From Sphingomonas sp. PR090111-T3T-6A (lineage in GTDB: Bacteria > Pseudomonadota > Alphaproteobacteria > Sphingomonadales > Sphingomonadaceae): 64,000 nt of DNA. The translations under genes were made by a program, and so were the position numbers. The stretch is from the NCBI RefSeq assembly GCF_000383095.1, contig NZ_AORL01000021.1:558001-622000 (forward strand), written 5' to 3'. The notes below the pieces were generated by a model that searched no databases, was not told the DNA's origin, and saw nothing but the letters and a program-made list of their open reading frames with translations. Shown here in pieces: positions 29,882 to 39,265 of this stretch; the stretch's first letter is position 1, and the number at the start of each line of letters is the position of its first letter.

Positions 29882-31051
29882 ATGTTGAATCGCAGGACTT
29901 TTCTCGCCAGTGGAAGTCTCGGCCTGCTGATGGCTGGCGCCGCTCGCGCTTCCATCTCCGAGCCTATCGTCAGCCACATCGCGATCGACCAGCAGCGGCT
30001 GTGGATCGCCGGATCGATCAACGGCAGCGAGCCCGGCCTGTTCGTCATCGACACGGGCGCGGCGATCAATCTCCTGCGCCCCGATATCGCGGACAAGCTC
30101 CACCTCATCGTCGCCGGCCGCCAACGTATTCAGGGTATCGGCAGGAAGGTCGAAACGGCGGCCGTGGTCGGCGCACGCAATGTCGTGCTGGGCGGGAGTT
30201 TGCGCCAACCGATCGTGGACTTCCAGGTCCGTCAGATGTCCGATCTGATACCGAGCGATGCGATCGGCCTGCTCTGTGCCGGTCTGGTGACCGCACGGGA
30301 CAGCGACCTCGATTTCGATCGCGGCGAATGGCGCGTCTGGCCGCACGGCCGGCCGGATCGGCACGACTATACGCTCGTTCCGTCCAGCTTCGACGGGTTG
30401 GATCAGCCGACCTCGGCACACCGCATCGTGGTGACGGCTTTCATCGACGGGATCGCCTACCGGCTGATGGTGGACACCGGGGCGCCCGGCAACGTCCTGC
30501 TGTTCAGCGATGCGGCGCGCAAGTCGGGCCTGTTCAAGGACGACCGCCCCTTCTCGCCGTTCATGCCGACGGGTGTCGGCGGCGCGGCGGGCAAGCTGGG
30601 CCGCATGGTCCGGGCCGAGCAGTTCCAGCTTGGCCCCATCACCATGCAGAGGCCGATCATCGGCATCATGGACCCGGCAACCTCCCGCCGTTCCGCCGAT
30701 CATGACGGCCTGCTCGGCCTTTCCTTCCTCCAGCTTCTCAATCTGTCGACCGATGTTCGGCTGGGGAAGCTCTACATCCAGCGCAACAACCGCCCCAGCC
30801 TGCCGCAGCGCTATCGCGCCTCCGGCCTGTGGCTGGATCGGGATGGGAACGGCATCCGGGTTGCCGCAGTCGGCACCGGCAGCCCCGCGGAGCAAGCGGG
30901 CATCCGGGAAGGCGACGAGATCGTCTCGCCGGCAGACTTCCATGAGGCGCTGACGCTGGCAGGAGCAACGCCGGGACAGGCCATCTCCTTCGGCATCCGC
31001 CGCAACGGCGAGACATCGACCAAAGATTTCACCGTTCATCCCTATCTCTGA
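29882..31051 (+). CDS. Tat-targeted protein with two retropepsin-like domains and a PDZ-like end
   Basis: This 389-residue protein starts with a twin-arginine signal (NRRTFLASGSLGLLMAGAARA). It carries two aspartyl-protease triads in one chain: VIDTGAA with Asp57 and MVDTGAP with Asp198. Each heads a retropepsin-sized domain of about 140-150 residues, and the second ends DGLLGLSFLQ. The final ~75 residues (VAAVGTGSPAEQAGIREGDEI) match the carboxylate-binding/PDZ core. Two DTG lobes in one chain could pair like pepsin or act separately. The start is chosen by GAGGGGG upstream and by the Tat motif. It is probably periplasmic; the substrate is unknown. Confidence 0.85.
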   Translation: MLNRRTFLASGSLGLLMAGAARASISEPIVSHIAIDQQRLWIAGSINGSEPGLFVIDTGAAINLLRPDIADKLHLIVAGRQRIQGIGRKVETAAVVGARNVVLGGSLRQPIVDFQVRQMSDLIPSDAIGLLCAGLVTARDSDLDFDRGEWRVWPHGRPDRHDYTLVPSSFDGLDQPTSAHRIVVTAFIDGIAYRLMVDTGAPGNVLLFSDAARKSGLFKDDRPFSPFMPTGVGGAAGKLGRMVRAEQFQLGPITMQRPIIGIMDPATSRRSADHDGLLGLSFLQLLNLSTDVRLGKLYIQRNNRPSLPQRYRASGLWLDRDGNGIRVAAVGTGSPAEQAGIREGDEIVSPADFHEALTLAGATPGQAISFGIRRNGETSTKDFTVHPYL

Positions 31052-31135
31052 GGGAATGCCGGCCACAGGCCAGTCCTTCTTCTGCCACAAACCTACGGGA
31101 TCGTCCCGCCGTCACCGGTTGTTACGGAGACAATC

Positions 31136-31456
31136 ATGAGTGAAGTCGCGCTGTTGTTGCTTCAGGTCTCGACGTCCATGGCGTCACCGCCAGCCAACGC
31201 GGGAGAGATTTTGCTCCACCCGGTTCCAGAGGCGGCCTGCCGGCCATCTGCGAATGAAATCACCGTCTGCGCGAAAAGCCCCGACACCTATCGGCTACCC
31301 AAAGGCGGCCCATCCACCGATCCGGCGACGACCCTGCCGCAGGCGGAGTGGCGCCTGTTCGGCAACACGAAGATGAACGTCCACGCCTCGCAGCGCAGCC
31401 TGCCGCAGGGTGCCTCCGTCCCCGCCGCGATGGTGACGATCAAAATGCCCTTCTAG
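31136..31456 (+). CDS. small, possibly secreted protein with a C-x9-C / YRLP motif
   Basis: This 106-residue protein has a clear ribosome-binding site (ACGGAGA, about 6 bases before the ATG). The hydrophobic N-terminus (VALLLLQVSTSMASPPANA) is a poor but possible signal peptide, lacking a basic start. Cys35 and Cys45 bracket ANEITV, and YRLP follows at residues 52-55. I recall similar C...EIxVC...YRLP patterns in small sphingomonad proteins, but no function is known to me. Its stop codon overlaps the stop of convergent holC (CTAG). Confidence 0.65.
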   Translation: MSEVALLLLQVSTSMASPPANAGEILLHPVPEAACRPSANEITVCAKSPDTYRLPKGGPSTDPATTLPQAEWRLFGNTKMNVHASQRSLPQGASVPAAMVTIKMPF

Positions 31457-31881
31457 GCCATCTGGGCCCAGCGGCCGTCCTCGTCCTGCTTCCAGTAGCG
31501 GGGTTCGACGTCCTCGCGGCCCTTGATCGCGCGCCACGCCGTTCGCGCGGCATCGATCGACTCATCATCGAAGAAATGGAAGGCCCGGTCGAAATCCAGC
31601 GCCTCGTCCCGCCAGATGCCGTCGATCAGCGCGATATGGCGAGCGCCGTTCGCCGCCTCGCAATTGGCGGCGATCAGCAGCGGCTGATCCGCTCCTTCTC
31701 GGCCATGGGGAAGGAAGCTGTCGGCCGATCCTTCCCACAGGGCGCGGTCGATCGTATCGGCCTGTTCCTCCTCGCCGGCGACGACGAGGAGGCGGCCGCC
31801 GCCCGCTAGCACGCGCGTCGCGATGCTGGCGAGGATCGGAGGCAGCGGATCGCGGCCGAGATGATAGAAATCGACCTGCAT
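31453..31881 (-). CDS. holC: DNA polymerase III subunit chi
   Basis: This 142-residue clamp-loader accessory subunit binds SSB and psi. The N-terminal VDFYHLGRDPLP, the LLVVAGEEEQADTIDRALW and the SFLPHG segments are typical of alphaproteobacterial HolC, as is the C-terminal RAFHFFDDESIDAARTAW. It lies 19 bases after pepA on the same strand, a pairing common in proteobacteria (pepA-holC). The stop overlaps the stop of the small convergent gene by 4 bases. Confidence 0.92.
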   Translation of the reverse strand: MQVDFYHLGRDPLPPILASIATRVLAGGGRLLVVAGEEEQADTIDRALWEGSADSFLPHGREGADQPLLIAANCEAANGARHIALIDGIWRDEALDFDRAFHFFDDESIDAARTAWRAIKGREDVEPRYWKQDEDGRWAQMA

Positions 31882-31900
31882 CGGCCGCGATCCGCCCCGA

Positions 31901-33367
31901 TCAGCCCTCGAGGTGATCGGCGACGAAGCGGTCGATCAGGCGCACGCCGAAGCCGGTCGCGCCCTTGTCCCACGTCGCGCCCGGCTTGGCCGCCCAGACC
32001 ATGCCCGCGATGTCGAGATGCGCCCACTTCACGCCGTCCTCGACGAAGCGCTTGATGAACTGCGCCGCCGTGATCGAGCCGCCGTAGCGCGGGCCGACAT
32101 TCTTCATGTCCGCGATCGGGCTGTCGATCAGCTTGTCGTAAGCGTCGCCCATCGGGAAGCGCCACAGCGTGTCGCCCGACGCCTTGGCCGAAGACAGAAT
32201 CTTGTCGGCAAGGCCATCGTCGTTCGAGAACAGGCCGCCATGCTCATGGCCGAGCGAGATGATCATCGCGCCGGTCAGCGTGGCGAGATCGATGACGGTC
32301 TTCACGCCATAGGTCTTCTGCACCCAGGTGATCGCGTCGCACAGCACGAGGCGGCCTTCGGCGTCGGTGTTGATCACCTCGATCGTCTGGCCCGACATCG
32401 ACGTCACGACGTCACCCGGACGCTGTGCATTGCCGTCGGGCATGTTCTCGACGAGGCCGCAGACGCCGATGACATGCGCCTTGGCCTTGCGGCCCGCCAG
32501 CGCCAGCATCGCGCCCGCGACGGCACCCGCGCCGCCCATGTCCCACTTCATGTCTTCCATGCCGGCGGCCGGCTTGATCGAGATGCCGCCGGTGTCGAAG
32601 GTCACGCCCTTGCCGACGAAGGCGACGGGCTCGGCGTCCGAACCCTTCCAGCGCATCGCCAGCAGGCGAGCCGGGCGGCGCGAACCCTGCGCCACGCCGA
32701 GCAGCGCGCCCATGCCGAGCTTCGTCATCTCCTCCGGGCCGAGCACGGTGATCTCGACGCCCAGCTCCTTGAGCTTCTGGCAGCGCTCAACGAAGCTCTC
32801 GGGATAGATGATGTTGGCCGGCTCGGTGACCAGTTCGCGGGTGAAGGCCACGCCGTCCGCGATCGCCTTGAGCGAGGTCCAGGCCGCCTCAGCGCCCTCG
32901 CCCGCACCGACGATCACGATCTCGTCGAGGCTCGGCTTCTGGCTCGGCTTCAGCTTGGTGCGATAGACATCGTAGCGCCAGCTCCGCAGCAGCGCGCCAT
33001 AAGCGAGGCGCGCCGCGCGCTCGGCCGTGCCCTTGTGGCCGGTGAAGTCGATCACGAGCGTCTTCTCGCCCGACATCTGGACCTTGGCGACGAGGGCGCC
33101 ACCGGCGCGCTCATACTGCGCATCCTGATCGCCGTCGCCGAGCCCGGCCAGAAGCACGCGCCGCACGCCCGCACCCTCCGGCGCGAAGACCTCGGCCACC
33201 GAGCCAGCCTCGCCCTCGAAGCGAGCCGCCGTCGCGGCCTGCCGGACCAGACCGGCACCGTCGCCCAGAAGCGACGTGAGTCGATCGCTGTCGGCCTGAC
33301 CGGCCTGCTGCGGAAAGGCGAGCGCATAGGCTCCCTCGGGGCGACGATCTGCGAAGCGCACGTTCAT
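31901..33367 (-). CDS. pepA: leucyl aminopeptidase
   Basis: This 488-residue M17 dizinc enzyme removes N-terminal residues. Metal and active-site motifs are VGKGVTFDTGGISIKPAAGMEDMKWDMGGA (core residues FDTGG, MKWDM) and NTDAEGRLVL. An N-terminal macro-like domain fills the first ~170 residues. GGAGG lies 13 bases before the ATG and is directly adjacent to one arm of an inverted repeat (33384-33423), so its translation may be modulated. Some PepA proteins also bind DNA. holC follows in the same transcription unit. Confidence 0.97.
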   Translation of the reverse strand: MNVRFADRRPEGAYALAFPQQAGQADSDRLTSLLGDGAGLVRQAATAARFEGEAGSVAEVFAPEGAGVRRVLLAGLGDGDQDAQYERAGGALVAKVQMSGEKTLVIDFTGHKGTAERAARLAYGALLRSWRYDVYRTKLKPSQKPSLDEIVIVGAGEGAEAAWTSLKAIADGVAFTRELVTEPANIIYPESFVERCQKLKELGVEITVLGPEEMTKLGMGALLGVAQGSRRPARLLAMRWKGSDAEPVAFVGKGVTFDTGGISIKPAAGMEDMKWDMGGAGAVAGAMLALAGRKAKAHVIGVCGLVENMPDGNAQRPGDVVTSMSGQTIEVINTDAEGRLVLCDAITWVQKTYGVKTVIDLATLTGAMIISLGHEHGGLFSNDDGLADKILSSAKASGDTLWRFPMGDAYDKLIDSPIADMKNVGPRYGGSITAAQFIKRFVEDGVKWAHLDIAGMVWAAKPGATWDKGATGFGVRLIDRFVADHLEG

Positions 33368-33383
33368 CGTTCTTATGAAACCT

Positions 33384-33423
33384 CCATATGCGGCACCAAT
33401 GGGCGCCTTGACGGCGCATATGG
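33384..33423. repeat. 9-bp inverted repeat in the pepA-lptD divergent region
   Basis: CCATATGCG (33384-33392) and CGCATATGG (33415-33423) are perfect inverted copies with a 22-bp spacer; each contains the palindrome CATATG. The copy nearer pepA shares two bases with the pepA ribosome-binding site (GGAGG on the minus strand, 33385-33381). A TTGACG -35-like element for lptD overlaps the spacer (33408-33413), but without a good -10. The repeat could be an operator or an RNA hairpin. Confidence 0.6.
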
Positions 33424-33546
33424 CAAGCCTCCCCGTCCCGCGCCACCCCTGCGGACCACCGCATCGTTACGTTGCGGACATTGCGGAGCGGCTGTGGCAA
33501 TGCGATAGGCGCGAAAAAGCGTTGCCGTCCGGGCACCGGGGGACCA

Positions 33547-35937
33547 GTGAATTTTCTAAGCCCGACCAGATCGATTTCCCGCCAAGGGCTCGCCACCGCG
33601 CTCCCGCTCGTTCTCGCGTTCGCCTCGGCCACCGCCCATGCGCAGACCGTGGCGTCACCCGAGCCTGCCCCAGCCGCGCCGGAGCCCAGCGTTGCCGGTG
33701 GCGCGTTCGGCGCGCAGCCGGACGGACGGCCCGCGCTGGTGCGCCCATCGACGACCTCGAGCTTCGGAATCGCGGGCGGGAATACGCCGCTCGGCGACAA
33801 TGAGGTCGCGTTCACCGCCGACACGCTCGACTATGACTACAAGTCCCATGTCGTGACCGCGTCGGGCGACGTCCGGATGATACGGCAGGGCAACCGCCTG
33901 CGCGCCGACAAGGTCGAGTGGAACCGCGATACCGGCGAAGTCCACGCCATGGGCAATGTCGCCATCGCCAATCCGCAGGGCGACATCACCTATGGGCGGG
34001 ACCTCCAGCTCACCGATACGCTGAAGGACGGCGTGATCGAGGATCTGCTGCTCGTGCTGGAGAATGGCGGGCGCATGGCGGCCACCACGGGCGGCCGGGC
34101 GAACGGCATCTACACGCTCACCCATGCAGCCTACACGCCCTGCGACGTCACGGACAGCAAGGGCTGCCCCAAGGACCCGATCTGGAAGATCACCGCCGCG
34201 CGCGTGGTCTATGATCCCACCAAGCACCGCATTTCCTATCGCGATGCGCGGCTGACCTTCCTCAGCGTGCCGATCCTGTGGCTGCCCGCCTTCTCGCACC
34301 CCGACGGATCGGGACAAGGCGGCTCCTCGGGCCTGCTGGTGCCGGACATCAGCTATAACGGCCGCAACGGCCTCCAGGTCGCGACGCCCTATTACATCCA
34401 GTTCGCGCCCAACCGCGATCTGACGATCACGCCCTACATCTTCACGTCGGTGCTCCCGATGCTGGAGGCGGAATATCGCTCGCTCGACAGCAACGGCGCG
34501 TGGCGGGTGCAGGCCTATGCGACCGACAGCACGCGATCGGCCAGCGACACGGCGCCCGGTTCTCGCGATTTCCGCGGCTATATCGAGGCGAACGGCACCT
34601 ATCAGCTCGGGCCGAACTGGACGCTGAGCGGCTCGATCCGGGCCGTCACCGACAAGACCTTCCTGCGCCGCTACGACATCAACTACGACGACCGCCTGCG
34701 CTCGACGCTCAAGGCCGAGCGGATCGATTCGGACAGCTATCTCTCGATCGCCGGCTGGGAGTTCGAGACGATGGTGCCGGGCGTGCGCCAGAAGACGCAG
34801 CCGATCGCGCTCCCCGCGCTCGACTATCGCCTGCGCGTGCCCGAAACCGTGCTGGGTGGCACCTTCACCTTCCAGGCGAACACGCTCGCCATCACCCGCC
34901 TCGAGGGGCAAGACACGCAGCGCGCCTTCGTCAGCGCGCAGTGGGAGAAGTGGCTGCTGACCCCGCTCGGCCAGCAGGTGACCTTCACCGCCTATGGCCG
35001 CGGCGACGTCTATCACAGCGACGACAATCTCGCGACCTCGACGGTCATCTATCAGGGCGAGCCGGGCTGGAAGGGCCGCGGCATCGGCGCGCTCGCGGTC
35101 GACGTGCGCTGGCCCTTCATCGGGGAGTTCCTGTCGGGCACGCAGCGCATCACGCCGCGCGTGCAGGTGGTGGGCTCGCCGCCGACCCGCAACCTCGCCA
35201 TCCCCAACGAGGATGCCCGCGCGATCGACCTGGAGGATTCCAACCTCTTCGCGCTCAATCGCTTCCCCGGATACGATCGCTGGGAGGATGGAGCGCGCGT
35301 CACCTATGGCGTGGAATATGCGCTCGACCTGCCGCATTTCTCGCTGCGCTCGCAGGTCGGCGAGAGCTATCGCTTCTACACGCCGTCCGACATCACGCAG
35401 GGTTCGGGCATCGCGGGCATGGGCATCCTGCCCGACGGCACCGGCCTTTCGGGCAGGACGTCCGATATCGTGGGCAGCACGACGCTGCGCTACGGCAGCT
35501 TCATCAGCCTCAGCCACCGCTTCCGCGTGGACAGGAAGAGCTTTGCGATCCGCCGCAACGAGATCGACGCGACGCTGGGCAACCAGCAGACCTATCTCCA
35601 GATCGGCTATCTGAAGCTCAATCGGCACATCAGCAACACCATCGAAGATCTGCGCGATCACGAGGAATTGCGGCTGGGCGCGCGCCTTCAGCTCCTCAAG
35701 CGCTGGTCGCTGTTCGGGTCGACCACGCTCGATCTCACCGGCAAGAGCAGCGATCCGGTGCTCGATCCGACGCTCGATGCCAATATCGATCCGGTCCGCT
35801 CGCGCGTCGGCCTCGCCTATGAGGACGACTGCTTCGAGTTCAGCGTGAACTGGCGGCGCGACTATACCGCGGTCGGCGACGCCCGGCGGGGCAACACGAT
35901 CCAGTTCCGGCTGGCGTTCAAGAACCTCGGACGCTAA
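33547..35937 (+). CDS. lptD: LPS-assembly outer-membrane protein LptD
   Basis: This protein of about 796 residues inserts lipopolysaccharide into the outer leaflet of the outer membrane. After a signal peptide (ending SATAHAQ) comes the OstA/LptA-like jellyroll (DTLDYDYKSHVVTASGDVRM to MGNVAIANPQGDITYG). The large beta-barrel ends with the aromatic-rich FECSVNWRRDY-like strands and RLAFKNLGR. I start at GTG 33547 because GGGGGA lies four bases upstream and the signal peptide follows at once; 25 more codons are open upstream. It leads the lptD-surA-pdxA-rsmA operon, divergent from pepA. Confidence 0.93.
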   Translation: MNFLSPTRSISRQGLATALPLVLAFASATAHAQTVASPEPAPAAPEPSVAGGAFGAQPDGRPALVRPSTTSSFGIAGGNTPLGDNEVAFTADTLDYDYKSHVVTASGDVRMIRQGNRLRADKVEWNRDTGEVHAMGNVAIANPQGDITYGRDLQLTDTLKDGVIEDLLLVLENGGRMAATTGGRANGIYTLTHAAYTPCDVTDSKGCPKDPIWKITAARVVYDPTKHRISYRDARLTFLSVPILWLPAFSHPDGSGQGGSSGLLVPDISYNGRNGLQVATPYYIQFAPNRDLTITPYIFTSVLPMLEAEYRSLDSNGAWRVQAYATDSTRSASDTAPGSRDFRGYIEANGTYQLGPNWTLSGSIRAVTDKTFLRRYDINYDDRLRSTLKAERIDSDSYLSIAGWEFETMVPGVRQKTQPIALPALDYRLRVPETVLGGTFTFQANTLAITRLEGQDTQRAFVSAQWEKWLLTPLGQQVTFTAYGRGDVYHSDDNLATSTVIYQGEPGWKGRGIGALAVDVRWPFIGEFLSGTQRITPRVQVVGSPPTRNLAIPNEDARAIDLEDSNLFALNRFPGYDRWEDGARVTYGVEYALDLPHFSLRSQVGESYRFYTPSDITQGSGIAGMGILPDGTGLSGRTSDIVGSTTLRYGSFISLSHRFRVDRKSFAIRRNEIDATLGNQQTYLQIGYLKLNRHISNTIEDLRDHEELRLGARLQLLKRWSLFGSTTLDLTGKSSDPVLDPTLDANIDPVRSRVGLAYEDDCFEFSVNWRRDYTAVGDARRGNTIQFRLAFKNLGR

Positions 35938-36032
35938 GCCTGCATTCATCGAGGAGATGCGACATGCTCGCGCTATGCCGCATCAGAGGCAGTGGCCGGG
36001 CGTGATGCAACGGGCGGGACACTGAGGACAGC

Positions 36033-37403
36033 GTGATTTTCCAGACAAGGATGCTCAAGCCGCGCCTGGCGGCGCTTTGCCTGGCCGCCGGCCTGATAGC
36101 GGTTGGTGGTGGCTACGCCTTCGCACAGCAGCAGGCTGACGATGACAGCGTGGGCGGCGAGAATACGCCGCTGAACCTGCCCAACGACGTCGCCGTCTTC
36201 GGCAAGTTCGACCCGACGATCCGCAAGGCGACCGCGATCGTCAACGGCTTCATCATCACCGACACCGACGTCGACCAGCGCCTCAATCTGGTGCTCGCCG
36301 CCAACGGACAGCAGGTGAGCGCGGAGGAGCGCGACCGGCTGCGCCTCCAGGTGCTGCGCAACCTGATCGACGAGACGCTCCAGATCCAGGAAGCGAAGTC
36401 CAACGACGTCACCGTGCCGTCGGGCGACATCGACCAGACCTTCCAGCGCGTCGCCGGGCAGTTCAAGAACACGCCCGACCAGTTCGCCGCCTTCCTGAAG
36501 TCGAAGGGCTCGTCGGCCAACTCGATCAAGCGCCAGATCGAGGGCGAACTCGCCTGGCAGCGCCTGCTCGATCGCAAGGTGCAGCCCTTCGTCAACGTCG
36601 GCGACGACGAGGTGAAGCAGGTGATCGCGCGCCTCAATGCCTCCAAGGGCACCAAGGAATATCATGTCGGCGAGATCTTTCTCTCCGCCACGCCGCAGAA
36701 CGACGCGCAGGTCCACGCCAATGCGGATCGCGTGATGGACCAGATCCGCAAGGGCGGCAGCTTCGTCGCCTATGCGCGCCAATATTCGGAAGCGTCGACC
36801 GCGGCCGTCGGCGGCGATCTCGGCTGGGTTCGCGCCGAGCAGCTGCCCGACGCCATCGCCCAGATCCTCCCGGAGATGCAGCCCGGCACGGTCAGCCCGC
36901 CGATCGCGGTGCCCGGCGGCTATTCGATCATCGCGGTGCAGGACACGCGGCAGGTGCTGATGTCCGATCCACGCGACGCCGTGCTCAGCCTGAAGCAGAT
37001 GACGATCAGCTTCCCCAAGGGCACCACGCAGGATCAGGCCAGCCCGCGCGTGGCCGCCTTCGCGGAAGCCACCCAGAAGATGGGCGGTTGCGGCGGCGCC
37101 AAGGATATCGCTGCGAAGCTCGATGCGGATGTCGTCGAGAACGACAATATCCGCATCCGCGATCTCCCGCCAGTGCTCCAGAACCAGATGACCGCGATGT
37201 CGATCGGCCAGGCGACGACGCCGTTCGGCTCAGTCACGGAGGGCGTCCGCGTGCTGGTGCTCTGCGGCCGCGACGATCCGGAGGTGGCGGGCAAGCCGTC
37301 GTTCGACCAGATCTACAACCAGATGGAGCAGGAGCGCGTCGATCTGCGCGCCCGTCGCTATCTGCGCGACCTGCGCCGTGATGCGGTGATTGAATACCGA
37401 TGA
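36033..37403 (+). CDS. surA: periplasmic chaperone / peptidyl-prolyl isomerase SurA
   Basis: This 456-residue protein escorts outer-membrane proteins, including LptD. A signal peptide (ending GGGYAFAQQ) precedes the SurA N-terminal chaperone domain (IVNGFIITDTDVDQRL). A parvulin domain follows (about residues 200-300: HVGEIFLSAT, GGSFVAYARQYSE, GGDLGWVRAEQLPDAI). The second parvulin-like region is degenerate. I use the GTG at 36033, preceded by GAGG at five bases; an ATG six codons later is possible. Its stop overlaps the pdxA start (ATGA). Confidence 0.93.
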   Translation: MIFQTRMLKPRLAALCLAAGLIAVGGGYAFAQQQADDDSVGGENTPLNLPNDVAVFGKFDPTIRKATAIVNGFIITDTDVDQRLNLVLAANGQQVSAEERDRLRLQVLRNLIDETLQIQEAKSNDVTVPSGDIDQTFQRVAGQFKNTPDQFAAFLKSKGSSANSIKRQIEGELAWQRLLDRKVQPFVNVGDDEVKQVIARLNASKGTKEYHVGEIFLSATPQNDAQVHANADRVMDQIRKGGSFVAYARQYSEASTAAVGGDLGWVRAEQLPDAIAQILPEMQPGTVSPPIAVPGGYSIIAVQDTRQVLMSDPRDAVLSLKQMTISFPKGTTQDQASPRVAAFAEATQKMGGCGGAKDIAAKLDADVVENDNIRIRDLPPVLQNQMTAMSIGQATTPFGSVTEGVRVLVLCGRDDPEVAGKPSFDQIYNQMEQERVDLRARRYLRDLRRDAVIEYR

Positions 37404-38401
37404 GCGATACGCTCCAGCCGATCGCCGTTTCCATCGGCGATCCGGCCGGGATCGGGCCTGAGGTTCTCGCCAAGGCCTGGATGCGCCGGCGCGAAGAGGG
37501 GTTGCAGCCCTTCTTCGCCATCGGCGACCCCCGCTCGATCGCCATCGTGTGGGACGGCCCGCTCCGCAAGATCGAGACGCCCGCCGATGCGATGGGTTGC
37601 TTCGACGAGGCGCTCCCCATCATGGAAGTGGAGGATGCGGGCGAGATCATCCCCGGCCAGCCCAACATGCCGGGCGCGCGCTGCGCCATCGCCAGCCTGG
37701 AGATTGCGGTCGGCCTTGCGCGATCGGGCGCGGCCTCGGCGATCGTCACCGGGCCGGTCTCCAAGGCCGAGCTGTACGCGATCGGCTTCACCCATTCGGG
37801 CCAGACCGAGTTCGTCGCCGAGCGTTGCGGCGTATCGCCGGCCAATGTCGCGATGATGCTCGCCGGGCCGTCGCTCCGCACCGTCTGCATCACCACCCAT
37901 GTGCCGCTGGCGAAGGTGCCCGATCTGCTGACCGTGGATCTCGTCACCGCCCGCGTGCGGGTGACGGCTCGCGGATTGCAGCGGGATTTCGGCATCGAAT
38001 CGCCGCGCATCGCGCTGGCGGGCTTCAACCCCCATGCCGGCGAAGGCGGCGCGCTGGGTCGCGAGGAGTTGGATATCCTCGTCCCTGCCGTGGAGCAGCT
38101 CCGCGAGGAGGGCATCGACATCGTCGGGCCGCTCGCGGGCGACACCATGTTCCATCCGCGCGCGCGGGCGCTCTATGACGCGGCGCTCTGCACCTATCAC
38201 GATCAGGCGCTGATCCCGCTCAAGACGCTGCATTTCGACGAAGGCGTGAACATGACACTTGGGCTTCCGATCGTCCGCGTCGCGCCCGATCATGGCACCG
38301 CCTTCGGCATCGCGGGTCAGGACAAGGCCGAGCCCGGCGCCACCATCGCCGCCATCCGCATGGCCGGCGAAGCAGCCGCACGGCGCGCCCAGGCGGCATG
38401 A
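37400..38401 (+). CDS. pdxA: 4-hydroxythreonine-4-phosphate dehydrogenase
   Basis: This 333-residue NAD-dependent enzyme works in the DXP-dependent pathway to pyridoxal phosphate. Landmarks are [39 protein letters not shown] with a metal-binding His, [18 protein letters not shown] and [13 protein letters not shown]. It overlaps surA upstream and rsmA downstream, each by 4 bases, as expected for the conserved surA-pdxA-rsmA arrangement. Confidence 0.97.
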   Translation: MSDTLQPIAVSIGDPAGIGPEVLAKAWMRRREEGLQPFFAIGDPRSIAIVWDGPLRKIETPADAMGCFDEALPIMEVEDAGEIIPGQPNMPGARCAIASLEIAVGLARSGAASAIVTGPVSKAELYAIGFTHSGQTEFVAERCGVSPANVAMMLAGPSLRTVCITTHVPLAKVPDLLTVDLVTARVRVTARGLQRDFGIESPRIALAGFNPHAGEGGALGREELDILVPAVEQLREEGIDIVGPLAGDTMFHPRARALYDAALCTYHDQALIPLKTLHFDEGVNMTLGLPIVRVAPDHGTAFGIAGQDKAEPGATIAAIRMAGEAAARRAQAA

Positions 38402-39225
38402 GCGGCCTCGCCGGGCTTCCGCCGCTGCGCGAGGTGATCGCGCAGCATGGCCTTTCCGCGTCCAAGGCGCTGGGGCAGAACTTCCTGCTCGATCCGCAGC
38501 TTCTCGACCGGATCGCGCGCGTGGCGGGCAATCTGGAGGGGCAGCGCGTCTATGAGGTCGGCCCCGGCCCCGGCGGCCTGACCCGCGCCCTGCTCCGCGC
38601 CGGCGCGCAGGTGACGGCGGTGGAGCGCGATCGCCGCTGCCTCCCCGCGCTCGCCGAGCTGGGCGAGGCAGCGGATGGCCGCCTGCGTGTGATCGAGGGC
38701 GACGCGCTGGAGGTAGACGAACGCGCCGAGGCCGGCGACGGCGCGCATATCGTCGCCAACCTTCCCTATAACGTAGGCACGGTGCTGCTGGTCCGCTGGC
38801 TGGAGAGCGAGACGTGGGCGCCGTGGTGGGCGTCGCTCTCGCTGATGTTCCAGAAGGAAGTGGCCGAGCGCATCGTCGCCAAGCCCGGCAGCGACGCCTA
38901 TGGCCGCCTCGCCGTCCTCGCCCAGTGGCGCAGCTCGGCGGTGATCGCGCTCAACGTCCATCGCTCGGCCTTCGTGCCGCCGCCCAAGGTGATGTCGGCG
39001 GTCGTCCATATCGAGCCGCGGGAGATGCCGGAGGGCGTCAATCCGGCGAAGCTCTCGCAGCTCACCGCCGCCGCCTTCGGCCAGCGCCGCAAGATGCTGC
39101 GCCAGAGCCTCAAGGGCACACCCGATGCGCTCGACGCGCTGGCGACGCTGGGCATCGCGGCCGAGCGCCGGCCCGAGACGCTCTCGGTCGACGAGTTCGT
39201 CGCGCTGGCGCGCGCGCTCTCCTGA
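38398..39225 (+). CDS. rsmA: 16S rRNA A1518/A1519 dimethyltransferase
   Basis: This 275-residue KsgA-type enzyme dimethylates two adjacent adenines near the 3' end of 16S rRNA. The N-terminal [19 protein letters not shown], the SAM site [15 protein letters not shown] and the catalytic NLPYNVGT are all present. It is the last gene of the lptD-surA-pdxA-rsmA series, and a strong hairpin follows its stop by 7 bases. Confidence 0.97.
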   Translation: MSGLAGLPPLREVIAQHGLSASKALGQNFLLDPQLLDRIARVAGNLEGQRVYEVGPGPGGLTRALLRAGAQVTAVERDRRCLPALAELGEAADGRLRVIEGDALEVDERAEAGDGAHIVANLPYNVGTVLLVRWLESETWAPWWASLSLMFQKEVAERIVAKPGSDAYGRLAVLAQWRSSAVIALNVHRSAFVPPPKVMSAVVHIEPREMPEGVNPAKLSQLTAAAFGQRRKMLRQSLKGTPDALDALATLGIAAERRPETLSVDEFVALARALS

Positions 39226-39232
39226 AACGGAA

Positions 39233-39257
39233 AGGCCCGGCTTTGGCGGCCGGGCCT
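39233..39257. terminator. bidirectional terminator after rsmA and the TPR gene
   Basis: Perfect 9-bp stem AGGCCCGGC (39233-39241) / GCCGGGCCT (39249-39257) with a 7-nt loop, between two convergent genes. On the minus strand the stem is followed by TTTCC, a short U-run suited to ending the guaB-rsmB-TPR transcript. Confidence 0.75.
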
Positions 39258-39265
39258 CCCGAAGC

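Noticed and set aside
33472-33487. Direct repeat TTGCGGA (33472-33478, 33481-33487) as an lptD operator
   Set aside because: It is only seven bases with no further copies, so chance in GC-rich DNA is a sufficient explanation.
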